DNA of 37,075 nt, from assembly GCA_040882555.1 (NCBI GenBank), contig JBBEBC010000047.1, positions 1-37,075 on the forward strand, read 5' to 3'. This DNA comes from M30B66 sp040882555. GTDB taxonomy: Bacteria; Bacteroidota; Bacteroidia; M30B66. The position numbers were made by a program, and so were the translations under genes. Positions 1 to 7,459 of this stretch are shown here, piece after piece. The notes under the pieces were generated by a model that did not search any database, was not told where the DNA came from, and worked only from the letters and a program-made list of their open reading frames with translations. The first letter of the stretch is position 1. Every line of letters begins with the position of its first letter.

Positions 1-573
1 CTGACTATTCATGTTCTTAGTACGAATAACAAGGCCTTCAAAAATCTGAATTCTGGTTTTACCTGAAGCTTCTTTAATTGCGCAGATATTACTAAACTTA
101 TTTGCAAGCCTTAAGGTGGTTTCTGCGGTCATATTTGACCCTGTTCTACCAGGCACATTGTAGAGAATGATAGGTTTAGCCGATGACTCTGAAACTGCTT
201 TGTAATGTTGATAAAGTCCTTCTTGACTAGGTTTATTATAGTAAGGAGCTACAGACAGAACAGCCTCAAAATGAGACAGATCAGTTTGTTCAAGCTCTGA
301 GCAAACTGCAGAAGTGTTGTTGCCACCTAAACCAAGAACAAGTGAGCACTGACCTTCATTTTCTTCTATAACCTGTTTAACAACTCTGTCTTTTTCTGAT
401 TTAGACAAAGTAACTGATTCGCCAGTTGTACCAAGAACTACGAGTACATCTAAGCCTCCTGTTTTCCAGTGTCTGATTAATTTTGAAAGAGCTTTTTCGT
501 CAATTCTGCCTCGAGAATCAAACGGTGTAATAATGGCTGCTCCGCTTCCTTGAATTGCTGGTTGAACGCTCAT
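1..573 (-). CDS. dapA: 4-hydroxy-tetrahydrodipicolinate synthase, 5' part (runs off left edge)
   Basis: The reading frame stays open from an ATG at 573 to the left edge, giving 191 residues of a family usually near 290. DapA condenses pyruvate with aspartate semialdehyde in the lysine/diaminopimelate pathway, in the cytoplasm. Visible landmarks are GSGAAIITPF at 9-18, the substrate-binding GTTGES at 48-53, YNVPGRT at 138-144 with the catalytic Tyr138, and CAIKEASG at 164-171 with the Schiff-base Lys167. The start is supported because the family N-terminus begins about ten residues before the G-x-x-x-x-x-TPF segment, and no later Met fits. The start lies inside the preceding gene (DUF6913-like), overlapping it by 56 bp in another frame, so the two are probably translationally linked. 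The C-terminal third is outside the window. Confidence 0.95.
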   Translation of the reverse strand, partial: MSVQPAIQGSGAAIITPFDSRGRIDEKALSKLIRHWKTGGLDVLVVLGTTGESVTLSKSEKDRVVKQVIEENEGQCSLVLGLGGNNTSAVCSELEQTDLSHFEAVLSVAPYYNKPSQEGLYQHYKAVSESSAKPIILYNVPGRTGSNMTAETTLRLANKFSNICAIKEASGKTRIQIFEGLVIRTKNMNSQ

Positions 574-1117
574 TGTTAATCTGACTTAAGTAGTGAATGA
601 TGGTGTAGGCGAATGACTCTAAATCAGCATTTTCAGCCATGTGAAATGAAATGTCATAGTGATTTGAAATTGCCGAAGACGCTCTGCCTATTTTTAGACC
701 TGCTTTTGATTTTGCAGCTATGTAATCTAAAGGAAATAAATCCTTCATTGACAAATTAATAAGTATGTCGAAAGGCTCTTGAATAAAATGATCAACCACA
801 CTTGCTGAAGGCTGGGAGAGCCAATTCAGCTGGTTTTTAAAGAAATAATCGGATTCGGGCCTAGCAAGAGGGTGAAATGACAATGTTTCCTTGTAATCGA
901 TATAGCCTAGGGTGACAGCCTTTTTTCGGCTATCTCTCAAATCCTTAAAAAACTCTCTTACTTCAAAGAATTCTTCGCGATCAGTAGCATCGTAAAGTAT
1001 TCCGATGCTTGCAGCACGATGAATATCTGGGTCAGTTCTTTCCCTGATCAGCTCTTTGACTTCTCTATTGAGAATAGCATGCCCAATGCTTAGTTTTACT
1101 TTGTCAACTAGTTGCAT
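518..1117 (-). CDS. DUF6913-like conserved Bacteroidota protein
   Basis: This 199-residue protein has no signal peptide or membrane segment. It resembles the DUF6913 family, a Bacteroidota-restricted group of unknown function; I base this on remembered family features such as the IGILYDATD segment at 39-47 and the following E-F-F-E-V-R-E-F-F-K-D-L-R stretch. The middle has NQLNWLSQPSAS, and a segment near 115-140 (DILINLSMKDLFPLDYIAA) is hydrophobic and conserved-looking. The ATG at 1117 overlaps the 3' end of ligA by 14 bp, and the gene's own 3' end overlaps dapA by 56 bp, so ligA, this gene and dapA probably form one transcript. The basic C-terminal tail (residues ~181-199) is the part that overlaps dapA and looks poorly constrained. 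Function unknown. Confidence 0.75.
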   Translation of the reverse strand: MQLVDKVKLSIGHAILNREVKELIRERTDPDIHRAASIGILYDATDREEFFEVREFFKDLRDSRKKAVTLGYIDYKETLSFHPLARPESDYFFKNQLNWLSQPSASVVDHFIQEPFDILINLSMKDLFPLDYIAAKSKAGLKIGRASSAISNHYDISFHMAENADLESFAYTIIHYLSQINNERSTSNSRKRSSHYYTV

Positions 1118-3155
1118 GAATCATATCTATAAATTGTTGTTCGGAAATAATTTCAACTCCAAATTTTTCAGCTTTCCTGCGCTTTTCAGGGCCCATTTTT
1201 TCTCCGGCAAGCAGGAAAGAAGTAGATGCTGAAACCCCGCTTAACACTTTCCCTCCATTTGCCTCAATCTGTCTTTTAATCTCGTCACGCGAAAATACGC
1301 TAAAAACTCCTGAAACCACGAAGCTTTTACCTTCAAGAAGGTTAGAACTCGGCTTATAGGCTTCCTCATCTAGTTTGAACTGTAAGCCTGCTTGCTTTAA
1401 CTTTTCAAGCTCACTACGATTCGCATCTTTACTAAAAAACTCAATAATGCTGTCAGCAATGATTTCACCTATTTCATCTGTTTGAAGAAGGTCTTCCCTA
1501 CTCGCTTTTTCCAATTCTTCGAGTGACTTAAACTGAAGAGCCAATTTTTTCGCCACTGTTTGTCCCACATACCTTATTCCCAGAGCAAACAAAACACGTT
1601 CGAAGGGAACATCAAGCGAAGCTTTAATACCTTCTATCATGTTTCTTGAAGAAGTTTCCTTGAATCCTTCAAGTTTCTCATTTACATCTTCAAACTTAAG
1701 CGCATATAAATCCCCATAACTCTTTATCAAGCCTGCTTCAAATAAAGCATCTATCGTTTTTTCGCCAAGTGAATCGATGTTCATTGCCTTGCGGGAAATG
1801 AAATGTTCAATTTTGCCTTTCAATTGAGGAGGGCAACCAGTATCGTTGGGACAATAATGAATGGCTTCACCTTCTTTGCGAATAAGCTCGGTGTTGCATT
1901 CAGGACAATGTGAAATATACTGATGTTCAACACTTTCGCTTGATCTTGCTGAAGTGTCAATAGCAACTACTTTAGGGATTATTTCTCCACCCTTTTCAAC
2001 AAAAACAAGGTCACCCTCACGAATATCCATTTCATGAATATAGTCAGCATTGTATAATGAAGCGCGCTTAACCGTTGTGCCAGCAAGGAAAACAGGTTTC
2101 AAATTCGCTACAGGAGTTATAGCCCCCGTTCTTCCGACCTGATAGGTAATTTCATTCAGTTTTGTTGCAACTCTTTGAGCTTTATATTTGTAAGCAATAG
2201 CCCAACGGGGCGATTTCGCTGTATTTCCCAGTAGTCTTTGAATGGACAATTCATTCACTTTCAGCACAATTCCATCTATTTCAAAAGGCAACTCGTTTCG
2301 TTTCGATTCCCAGTCATTAATGAAATCCATCGCTTCATTTAACGTGCTGCAGCTTTTTTTGTGCGGAGAAATATTAAAGCCCCATTCCTGAGCAAGTTCT
2401 AATCTAGAAATGTGCTCATTCGACGCTATTTCATCACCAACCAAATAATACATAAATGCATCAAGTCGCCGGTTCGCAACTTCTTTACTTTCCTGCATTT
2501 TCAAACTTCCTGAAGCTGCATTACGAGGATTTTTGAACAAGCGATCAAGAATTTGGTCTTCTTGCATTCCAATATCTTCAAGTTCAGCGCGTCGTTGACT
2601 ATTTAATCTTTCGAAACTTGCTAGAGGCATAAAAATCTCGCCTCTAATCTCAAACTCTTGAGGATAATTAGTCCCATTCAGTTTTAAAGGAATCGTTCTA
2701 ATGGTCTTGACATTTTGAGTTACATCATCACCTTGAACTCCATCACCACGTGTAACCGCTTGATAAAGCTTGCCATTTCGGTATTTAATACCAATGGCAA
2801 CTCCATCAAATTTCAATTCTACTGCATAGGTAAATGACTGATCTGTAGCTTTTCTAATTCTTTCATCAAATTCTTTCAAATCATCTAAAGAATATGAATT
2901 TGCCAGAGAGAGAAAAGGAACATCATGAGTAAGGGTGGTAAAATCTTTGGTAACAGAGCCTCCAACGCGTTGAGAAGGTGAATCAGGTTCTAGAAATTCA
3001 GGATGAGATGTTTCAAGTTGAATGAGTTCTTCGAGTAATTTATCAAATTCAAAATCACTGATTTCCGGCTTTGAACTTTGATAATATAGCTGGTTGTGGT
3101 GTTCAATACTTCTTGAAAGCTCTTGTATTCTATGTTTTGCCTTTTCCTTCTCCAT
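1104..3155 (-). CDS. ligA: NAD-dependent DNA ligase LigA
   Basis: This cytoplasmic enzyme seals nicks in replication and repair using NAD+. Starting at the ATG at 3155 it has 683 residues, close to the usual ~670. The adenylation domain carries the nucleophilic lysine in VELKFDGVA (Lys115), with TRGDG at 135-139 and FEIDGIVLKV at 291-300. The zinc finger is Cys417-Cys420-Cys435-Cys441. A helix-hairpin-helix region follows (for example ALGIRYVGQTVA near 524-535), and a BRCT domain fills about the last 80 residues (GKSFVVSGVF, then GGKVLSGVSAST). The frame is open for 37 more codons upstream, but that extension is Phe/Leu-rich and unlike the family, and MEKEKAKHRIQEL matches a normal LigA start. 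A TACGTTTG element lies 15 nt upstream of the chosen start. The 3' end overlaps the next gene by 14 bp. Confidence 0.96.
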   Translation of the reverse strand: MEKEKAKHRIQELSRSIEHHNQLYYQSSKPEISDFEFDKLLEELIQLETSHPEFLEPDSPSQRVGGSVTKDFTTLTHDVPFLSLANSYSLDDLKEFDERIRKATDQSFTYAVELKFDGVAIGIKYRNGKLYQAVTRGDGVQGDDVTQNVKTIRTIPLKLNGTNYPQEFEIRGEIFMPLASFERLNSQRRAELEDIGMQEDQILDRLFKNPRNAASGSLKMQESKEVANRRLDAFMYYLVGDEIASNEHISRLELAQEWGFNISPHKKSCSTLNEAMDFINDWESKRNELPFEIDGIVLKVNELSIQRLLGNTAKSPRWAIAYKYKAQRVATKLNEITYQVGRTGAITPVANLKPVFLAGTTVKRASLYNADYIHEMDIREGDLVFVEKGGEIIPKVVAIDTSARSSESVEHQYISHCPECNTELIRKEGEAIHYCPNDTGCPPQLKGKIEHFISRKAMNIDSLGEKTIDALFEAGLIKSYGDLYALKFEDVNEKLEGFKETSSRNMIEGIKASLDVPFERVLFALGIRYVGQTVAKKLALQFKSLEELEKASREDLLQTDEIGEIIADSIIEFFSKDANRSELEKLKQAGLQFKLDEEAYKPSSNLLEGKSFVVSGVFSVFSRDEIKRQIEANGGKVLSGVSASTSFLLAGEKMGPEKRRKAEKFGVEIISEQQFIDMIHATS

Positions 3156-3170
3156 GATTATTTGACCAAT

Positions 3171-3178
3171 CAAACGTA
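3171..3178 (-). promoter_or_regulatory. Candidate -7 promoter element for ligA
   Basis: The minus strand reads TACGTTTG, matching the Bacteroidota -7 consensus TAnnTTTG, and ends 15 nt before the ligA ATG at 3155. I found no TTG at the usual 17-23 nt upstream, so it is a half-site only. If real, it also argues against the longer ligA N-terminus, because transcription would start inside that extension. Confidence 0.4.
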
Positions 3179-3281
3179 ATAACAATTTTATGCAGGTTGA
3201 AATGCTTTGAAACACATTTTTAAACATTAAAAGCCTGAAAAGCCTTAGCGCAGAAATATCATCCAAAAGAAAGAAATGCCG

Positions 3282-3289
3282 TAAGTTTG
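3282..3289 (+). promoter_or_regulatory. Candidate -7 promoter element for the thiolase gene
   Basis: The sequence TAAGTTTG matches TAnnTTTG and ends 21 nt before the thiolase ATG at 3311. With the minus-strand element at 3171-3178 it makes a plausible divergent promoter region between ligA and the thiolase gene. No clear -33 TTG is present at the expected spacing. Confidence 0.4.
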
Positions 3290-3310
3290 CGCTGATAAAT
3301 TCCCAAAATC

Positions 3311-4489
3311 ATGAATGAAGTAGTAATTATATCGGCGGTAAGAACGCCAATTGGTAGCTTTAACGGTTCCTTAGCTGGATTATCTGCAACTCAACTAGGT
3401 GCAGCGGCAATTAAAGGAGCTGTTGAAAGAGCAGGAATTAAGCCTGAGGAAATTCAAGAAGTATTTATGGGTAACGTGCTTTCGGCCAATCTTGGTCAAT
3501 CGCCGGCAACTCAAGCAGCAGTTTTTGCAGGACTGCCGCAAAATATTCCTTCTACCACAGTGAATAAAGTTTGCGCTTCGGCAATGAAAGCAGTCATGCT
3601 TGGAGCTCAGAGTATTATGAGTGGTGCAAATGAAGTAGTTGTTGCAGGAGGAATGGAAAGCATGAGCAATGTTCCTTATTATCTTGATAAAGCAAGAACA
3701 GGTTATCGTTTAGGTAATGACCAGATAACTGACGGTATTATTAAAGATGGCTTGTGGGATGTGTATAAGGATTACCATATGGGTAATGCCGCAGAGTTGT
3801 GTGCACGTGAATATATGATTAGCCGGGAAGAGCAGGATGAATATGCTGTTGAGTCGTATAAGCGTTCAGCGTCAGCTTCAGAAGCAGGAAAATTCAAAAA
3901 TGAAATTATAAGCGTAAGTATTCCTCAAAGAAAAGGAGATCTGATTGTTGTTTCTGAAGATGAAGAATACAAGAACATTAAGTTCGATAAAATAAGTGGC
4001 TTGAGACCCGCATTTGAGAAAGAAGGTACGGTTACCGCTGCAAATGCTTCGACACTAAATGACGGTGCCTCAGCACTTATTTTAATGAGTGCTGAAAAGG
4101 CAAAAGAGCTAGGATTGAAGCCAATTGCTAAAATCAAAGGATTTGCTGATGCACAGCAAGCTCCAGAATGGTTTACTACTTCACCTTCCAAGGCTGTTCC
4201 GAAAGCAATTAAAATTGCAGGATTAGAAAAAGGAGATATTGATTTTTACGAGATTAACGAAGCTTTTTCAGTAGTAGCAATTGCTAATAACCGCATCCTT
4301 GAACTTGACCCAGCGAAAGTAAATGTAAACGGTGGAGCTGTTTCACTTGGTCACCCACTTGGAAATTCGGGTGCGAGAATCATCACAACCTTGATTAATG
4401 TGCTTGATCAGAATTCGGGCAAATATGGAGTAGCTTCTCTTTGTAACGGTGGCGGTGGAGCTTCAGCTATTGTGATTGAAAAAATGTGA
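3311..4489 (+). CDS. Acetyl-CoA C-acetyltransferase / acyltransferase (thiolase)
   Basis: This 392-residue thiolase either condenses two acetyl-CoA to acetoacetyl-CoA or cleaves 3-ketoacyl-CoA; sequence alone does not settle the direction. The N-terminal ISAVRTPIGSF (7-17) is typical. The acylated nucleophile is Cys88 in VNKVCASAMKA. The NEAFSVVAI segment contributes to the active site, the catalytic histidine lies in GGAVSLGHPLGNSGARI, and the second catalytic cysteine is in SLCNGGGGAS near the C-terminus. Length matches the family, and all catalytic residues are present. No partner 3-hydroxyacyl-CoA dehydrogenase lies in the window. The next gene starts 26 bp downstream on the same strand, so co-transcription with the NlpC/P60 and rhodanese genes is possible though not functionally obvious. 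Confidence 0.95.
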   Translation: MNEVVIISAVRTPIGSFNGSLAGLSATQLGAAAIKGAVERAGIKPEEIQEVFMGNVLSANLGQSPATQAAVFAGLPQNIPSTTVNKVCASAMKAVMLGAQSIMSGANEVVVAGGMESMSNVPYYLDKARTGYRLGNDQITDGIIKDGLWDVYKDYHMGNAAELCAREYMISREEQDEYAVESYKRSASASEAGKFKNEIISVSIPQRKGDLIVVSEDEEYKNIKFDKISGLRPAFEKEGTVTAANASTLNDGASALILMSAEKAKELGLKPIAKIKGFADAQQAPEWFTTSPSKAVPKAIKIAGLEKGDIDFYEINEAFSVVAIANNRILELDPAKVNVNGGAVSLGHPLGNSGARIITTLINVLDQNSGKYGVASLCNGGGGASAIVIEKM

Positions 4490-4515
4490 TTTAGCTAAAT
4501 CAATCGAATAAAAAT

Positions 4516-5295
4516 ATGCAGCACGGTATCTGCAACCTAAGTGTAATTCCCGGTAGAATTGAACCGGATGATAAAAGTGAAATGATTACTCAATTGCTTT
4601 TTGGGGAACATTTTAGCGTTCTCAGGAAGCAAGGGAATTGGTTATATATAAGGTGTTCGTACGATAATTATGAATGCTGGATAGATGTGAAGCAATGTCA
4701 AGAGATCTCATTTGAAACCTGGCAAGAGCTCGAAAGCCGTGAGATAACTACTTCAATGGAGTTGTTCTATGTTTTAGAAGATGCTGAGCGAGGTTTTTAT
4801 CAGCCACTTGTGATTGGTAGCACTCTCCCCTATTTTGATGGTGCTTCATGTAATCTTGAAGGTTTTGAATATGGCTTCGATGGACAAACAAACACGGTGA
4901 AGCATGGTAAAATTGAAGATTTTATCGCACAAAGTGCTTATACTTTTATGAATGCTCCATATCTCTGGGGAGGCAGATCACCATTGGGAATTGATTGTTC
5001 AGGATTTACTCAAATAGTTTATAAAACCGCTGGAGTTAAACTCGAACGTGATGCCTATCAACAAGCAACTCAAGGAACGACTCTTGGCTTTGTAAGTGAG
5101 GCAAGAGCAGGAGATTTAGCGTTTTTTGATAATGCCGAAGGCAGAATAATTCATGTAGGAATTATTTTACCAAATGATAAGATTATTCATGCTTCGGGAA
5201 AAGTAAGAGTTGATTCCATCGATCATCAGGGAATTTTCAATGCAGATATTGGAGATTATACTCATCAATTGAGGCTTATAAAACGAATCATTTAA
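4516..5295 (+). CDS. NlpC/P60 family cysteine peptidase with N-terminal SH3-like domain
   Basis: This 259-residue protein has a bacterial SH3-like region at about 1-65 (with WLYIRCSYDNYECWIDV at 42-58), a linker or second SH3-like part, and an NlpC/P60 domain from about 132. The catalytic cysteine is Cys161 in GIDCSGF, the catalytic histidine is His213 in HVGI, and a third polar residue is His225 in KIIHASG. YLWGGRSP just before the cysteine is also typical. Family members cut gamma-D-glutamyl to diamino-acid bonds in murein peptides. I see no signal peptide or lipobox, so the enzyme probably acts in the cytoplasm on imported muropeptides, like YkfC-type recycling enzymes. That is inference. 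The racemase operon is nearby but on the opposite strand. Confidence 0.9.
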   Translation: MQHGICNLSVIPGRIEPDDKSEMITQLLFGEHFSVLRKQGNWLYIRCSYDNYECWIDVKQCQEISFETWQELESREITTSMELFYVLEDAERGFYQPLVIGSTLPYFDGASCNLEGFEYGFDGQTNTVKHGKIEDFIAQSAYTFMNAPYLWGGRSPLGIDCSGFTQIVYKTAGVKLERDAYQQATQGTTLGFVSEARAGDLAFFDNAEGRIIHVGIILPNDKIIHASGKVRVDSIDHQGIFNADIGDYTHQLRLIKRII

Positions 5296-5314
5296 TAATT
5301 TTAAAACGGACTTC

Positions 5315-5776
5315 ATGAATAAAATTCAACTAATAAAAAGGACTTTACTGACTTTGGTTATCATAGCTACAGTTATAACAGGCTTTAATTGCTCAGCCTC
5401 CTCTTCAGAAGGAGAGCCATGGAAACCGGAACAGCTTATGGATCCTGCAACACTTGCAGCAAGAATAGAATCGGGAAAAGATGTTCCAATTTTATTCAAT
5501 ATTGGTCCTTCAGGTATTATCAAAAACGCGATTGATATAGGACCGGGTCAGGATGCTGAAAATGTTGAGAAATTAAAGTCTCAATTATCGAAGCTAGCCA
5601 AAGATCAAGAAGTGGTAGTGTATTGCGGATGCTGTCCATTTAAGAACTGCCCTAACATTCGTCCGGTATTCAAAGCACTAAATGAAGCAGGAATGACCAA
5701 TGCACATTTGCTAAACCTTTCTGAAAACCTAAGAGTTGATTGGATTGCCAAAGGTTACCCAATGGCTAGCAATTAA
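5315..5776 (+). CDS. Exported rhodanese-like protein with CGCCP-x4-CPN cysteine cluster
   Basis: This small 153-residue protein has an N-terminal hydrophobic segment at 10-24, then Phe-Asn-Cys26, then a Ser-rich stretch. This looks like a signal peptide, possibly a lipoprotein one, but Asn at -1 does not fit the lipobox well. The rest resembles a rhodanese fold. The active-site loop is unusual: VVYCGCCPFKNCPN at 101-114 places Cys104, Cys106, Cys107 and Cys112 close together, where classical rhodaneses have a single loop cysteine. The WIAKGYPM C-terminus is rhodanese-like. The cysteine cluster suggests redox chemistry, persulfide transfer or metal binding in the periplasm or outer envelope, but nothing in the sequence picks one. 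It follows the peptidase gene by 19 bp and ends tail to tail with the MscS gene. Confidence 0.75.
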   Translation: MNKIQLIKRTLLTLVIIATVITGFNCSASSSEGEPWKPEQLMDPATLAARIESGKDVPILFNIGPSGIIKNAIDIGPGQDAENVEKLKSQLSKLAKDQEVVVYCGCCPFKNCPNIRPVFKALNEAGMTNAHLLNLSENLRVDWIAKGYPMASN

Positions 5777-5799
5777 TCTAAAAGGCTATTAAATTCTGA

Positions 5800-7428
5800 C
5801 TAAGATTCAGGCGAACCTTTAACCATTCTTTGTTTCATAGCCAGAAGGTAATCATCCATTATTTTCTCCTTGCTTTCTGCACTTGCAGGATAAGCAAAAT
5901 CAGGAATTGTTTTTTCTGGAAAAGTTTCCATGTGCAATGTTTGAGTAGGGAAAGCAAATCTAACTTTGAGCATTTCGGCAAGACGAATAGCTTCAGAGAT
6001 TATTTCATGTCGAGCTTTTAGCTCAGAAGAGAAGCCTTCATCGAAGAAGAAAATATTTACAAAAACATTTAAGGAACTTGCTGCCATATCGTTGAGATGA
6101 ACTTCAAAGTTCTCCTTATTCGTCTGAGGATGACTTAAAATGATTTGCCTCAATCCTTCAACATATGTCTCAATAAGTTCGACTGGAGTATCGTAGGTAA
6201 GACTAATATTTGTCTGAAATCTCCTGTAAACTCTCATGCCTAGATTGTCGATAACCATATCTACCACTTTCCCATTAGGAACTGAAACCAGAGAATTTGC
6301 AGGTGTTCTAACCCTAGTTGACCTAAACCCAACTTCTTCAATTGTACCTAAAGTGCCTTCTAAAGAAACTAAATCACCGATTTGAAAAGGTCTGTCAATA
6401 AAAATCATTAAAGAACCAAACATATTCTTTATGGTATCCTGAGCTGCTAAAGCGAAAGCCAATCCACCAATAGAAACTCCAGCAATTAAAGCTGTTAGAT
6501 TAAAATTCAGATTGTTAAGCAAGTAAACTAATCCAAAACCTATAACAAAAACTTTTGCTGTCTTACGAAATAAGGGAACTAGTTGATCATCAAGACTAGT
6601 CTCGGTTTTCTCGGCCCTTGCTTTCATAATCAATGAGAAAACATCCACTAACCTATAAAGTGCTATGGTAAGGAATATTGGTTCTATAATCTTGAAGCTT
6701 AATGCAAAATAATAGGCAACATTCGGAGGCAACATCAATGATGGAAAAAGCCAATCAATTACCTGTACTAAGACTAAGTAACTAATAGGGATTGCCATTT
6801 TATGTATCGCTATTCTAAATTCTTTACTCACGTGAGAACTTTGAATAAGCCTTCTAGTTAGAATTTCAATAATCCAGGTAAATATCTTATGAAGAATGAA
6901 TGCAAGAAGAATTAGAATAAAAAAACCAACATATTGCCATGCTTTAATTCCAAGAAACTTCTGATTTGTTGCTCCTGGAATAATATTCATTAATAACTCA
7001 GTACCAAAAGGGAATACCCTGGAGTATGCTCTTTCGGTTGCATCCTTTGAATTTTCAGAGTAAATCCAAATACTATCCTTTTTAACTAGGTAAATTCCTG
7101 GAAAATCAGCAATCGGATTATATCTATGAATTCTATTTACAGAATCTCTATAAGATGAGTCAGCAGGAATTAAGGATAGGTCGAAGTAAAATCCTGTAGC
7201 ATCATAGATTTGTTTCAGACGAATGGCAAGTTTTGAATTTTCTTCTGTAGACGAACCGAACACTTCAGCTGCTTGCAGAGGGAGGTAATTATCATCTTGC
7301 AAATAGTATAAATGCTTATACATTGTTGATCTAGGAGAACTCTGATCAAGTGGATAATCTTGGGGAAAAGCTGCTAAAGAAGTGATTAGAAAAAATAGAA
7401 TTGAAAGAATGTTTCTCAAGTTAATCAT
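5800..7428 (-). CDS. MscS-family mechanosensitive ion channel with an extracytoplasmic N-terminal domain
   Basis: This 542-residue membrane protein has a signal peptide at about 1-22 (ILFFLITSLAAFPQ), then roughly 135 residues of soluble, presumably periplasmic sequence. Hydrophobic helices lie near 165-187, 207-229, 237-262 and 291-307. The MscS pore helix follows: LIAGVSIGGLAFALAAQDT at 314-332, then NMFGSLMIFIDRPFQIGDLV at 335-354. The beta domain has GTLGTIEEVGFRSTRVRT, and the cytoplasmic C-terminus has PNGKVVD. The family releases solutes during osmotic downshift. The N-terminal domain and extra helices are an elaboration on E. coli MscS. It lies 31 bp downstream of the ornithine racemase-like gene on the same strand, so read-through from that operon is possible. 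Confidence 0.93.
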   Translation of the reverse strand: MINLRNILSILFFLITSLAAFPQDYPLDQSSPRSTMYKHLYYLQDDNYLPLQAAEVFGSSTEENSKLAIRLKQIYDATGFYFDLSLIPADSSYRDSVNRIHRYNPIADFPGIYLVKKDSIWIYSENSKDATERAYSRVFPFGTELLMNIIPGATNQKFLGIKAWQYVGFFILILLAFILHKIFTWIIEILTRRLIQSSHVSKEFRIAIHKMAIPISYLVLVQVIDWLFPSLMLPPNVAYYFALSFKIIEPIFLTIALYRLVDVFSLIMKARAEKTETSLDDQLVPLFRKTAKVFVIGFGLVYLLNNLNFNLTALIAGVSIGGLAFALAAQDTIKNMFGSLMIFIDRPFQIGDLVSLEGTLGTIEEVGFRSTRVRTPANSLVSVPNGKVVDMVIDNLGMRVYRRFQTNISLTYDTPVELIETYVEGLRQIILSHPQTNKENFEVHLNDMAASSLNVFVNIFFFDEGFSSELKARHEIISEAIRLAEMLKVRFAFPTQTLHMETFPEKTIPDFAYPASAESKEKIMDDYLLAMKQRMVKGSPES

Positions 7429-7459
7429 CAGTAAAATCTAGTATTCTGGGTTTAAATTG

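Noticed and set aside
3156..3266. 37-codon upstream extension of LigA
   Set aside because: The extra residues are Phe/Leu-rich and unlike the family. The later ATG gives a normal start, and a -7 element lies between the two.
3925..4191. Antisense open frame across the thiolase gene
   Set aside because: It lies wholly inside a well-supported gene with intact catalytic motifs, and its product (Ser/Phe/Ala-rich) resembles nothing.
5830..6021. Short plus-strand frame inside the MscS gene
   Set aside because: Antisense shadow without recognisable features; MscS motifs are on the opposite strand.
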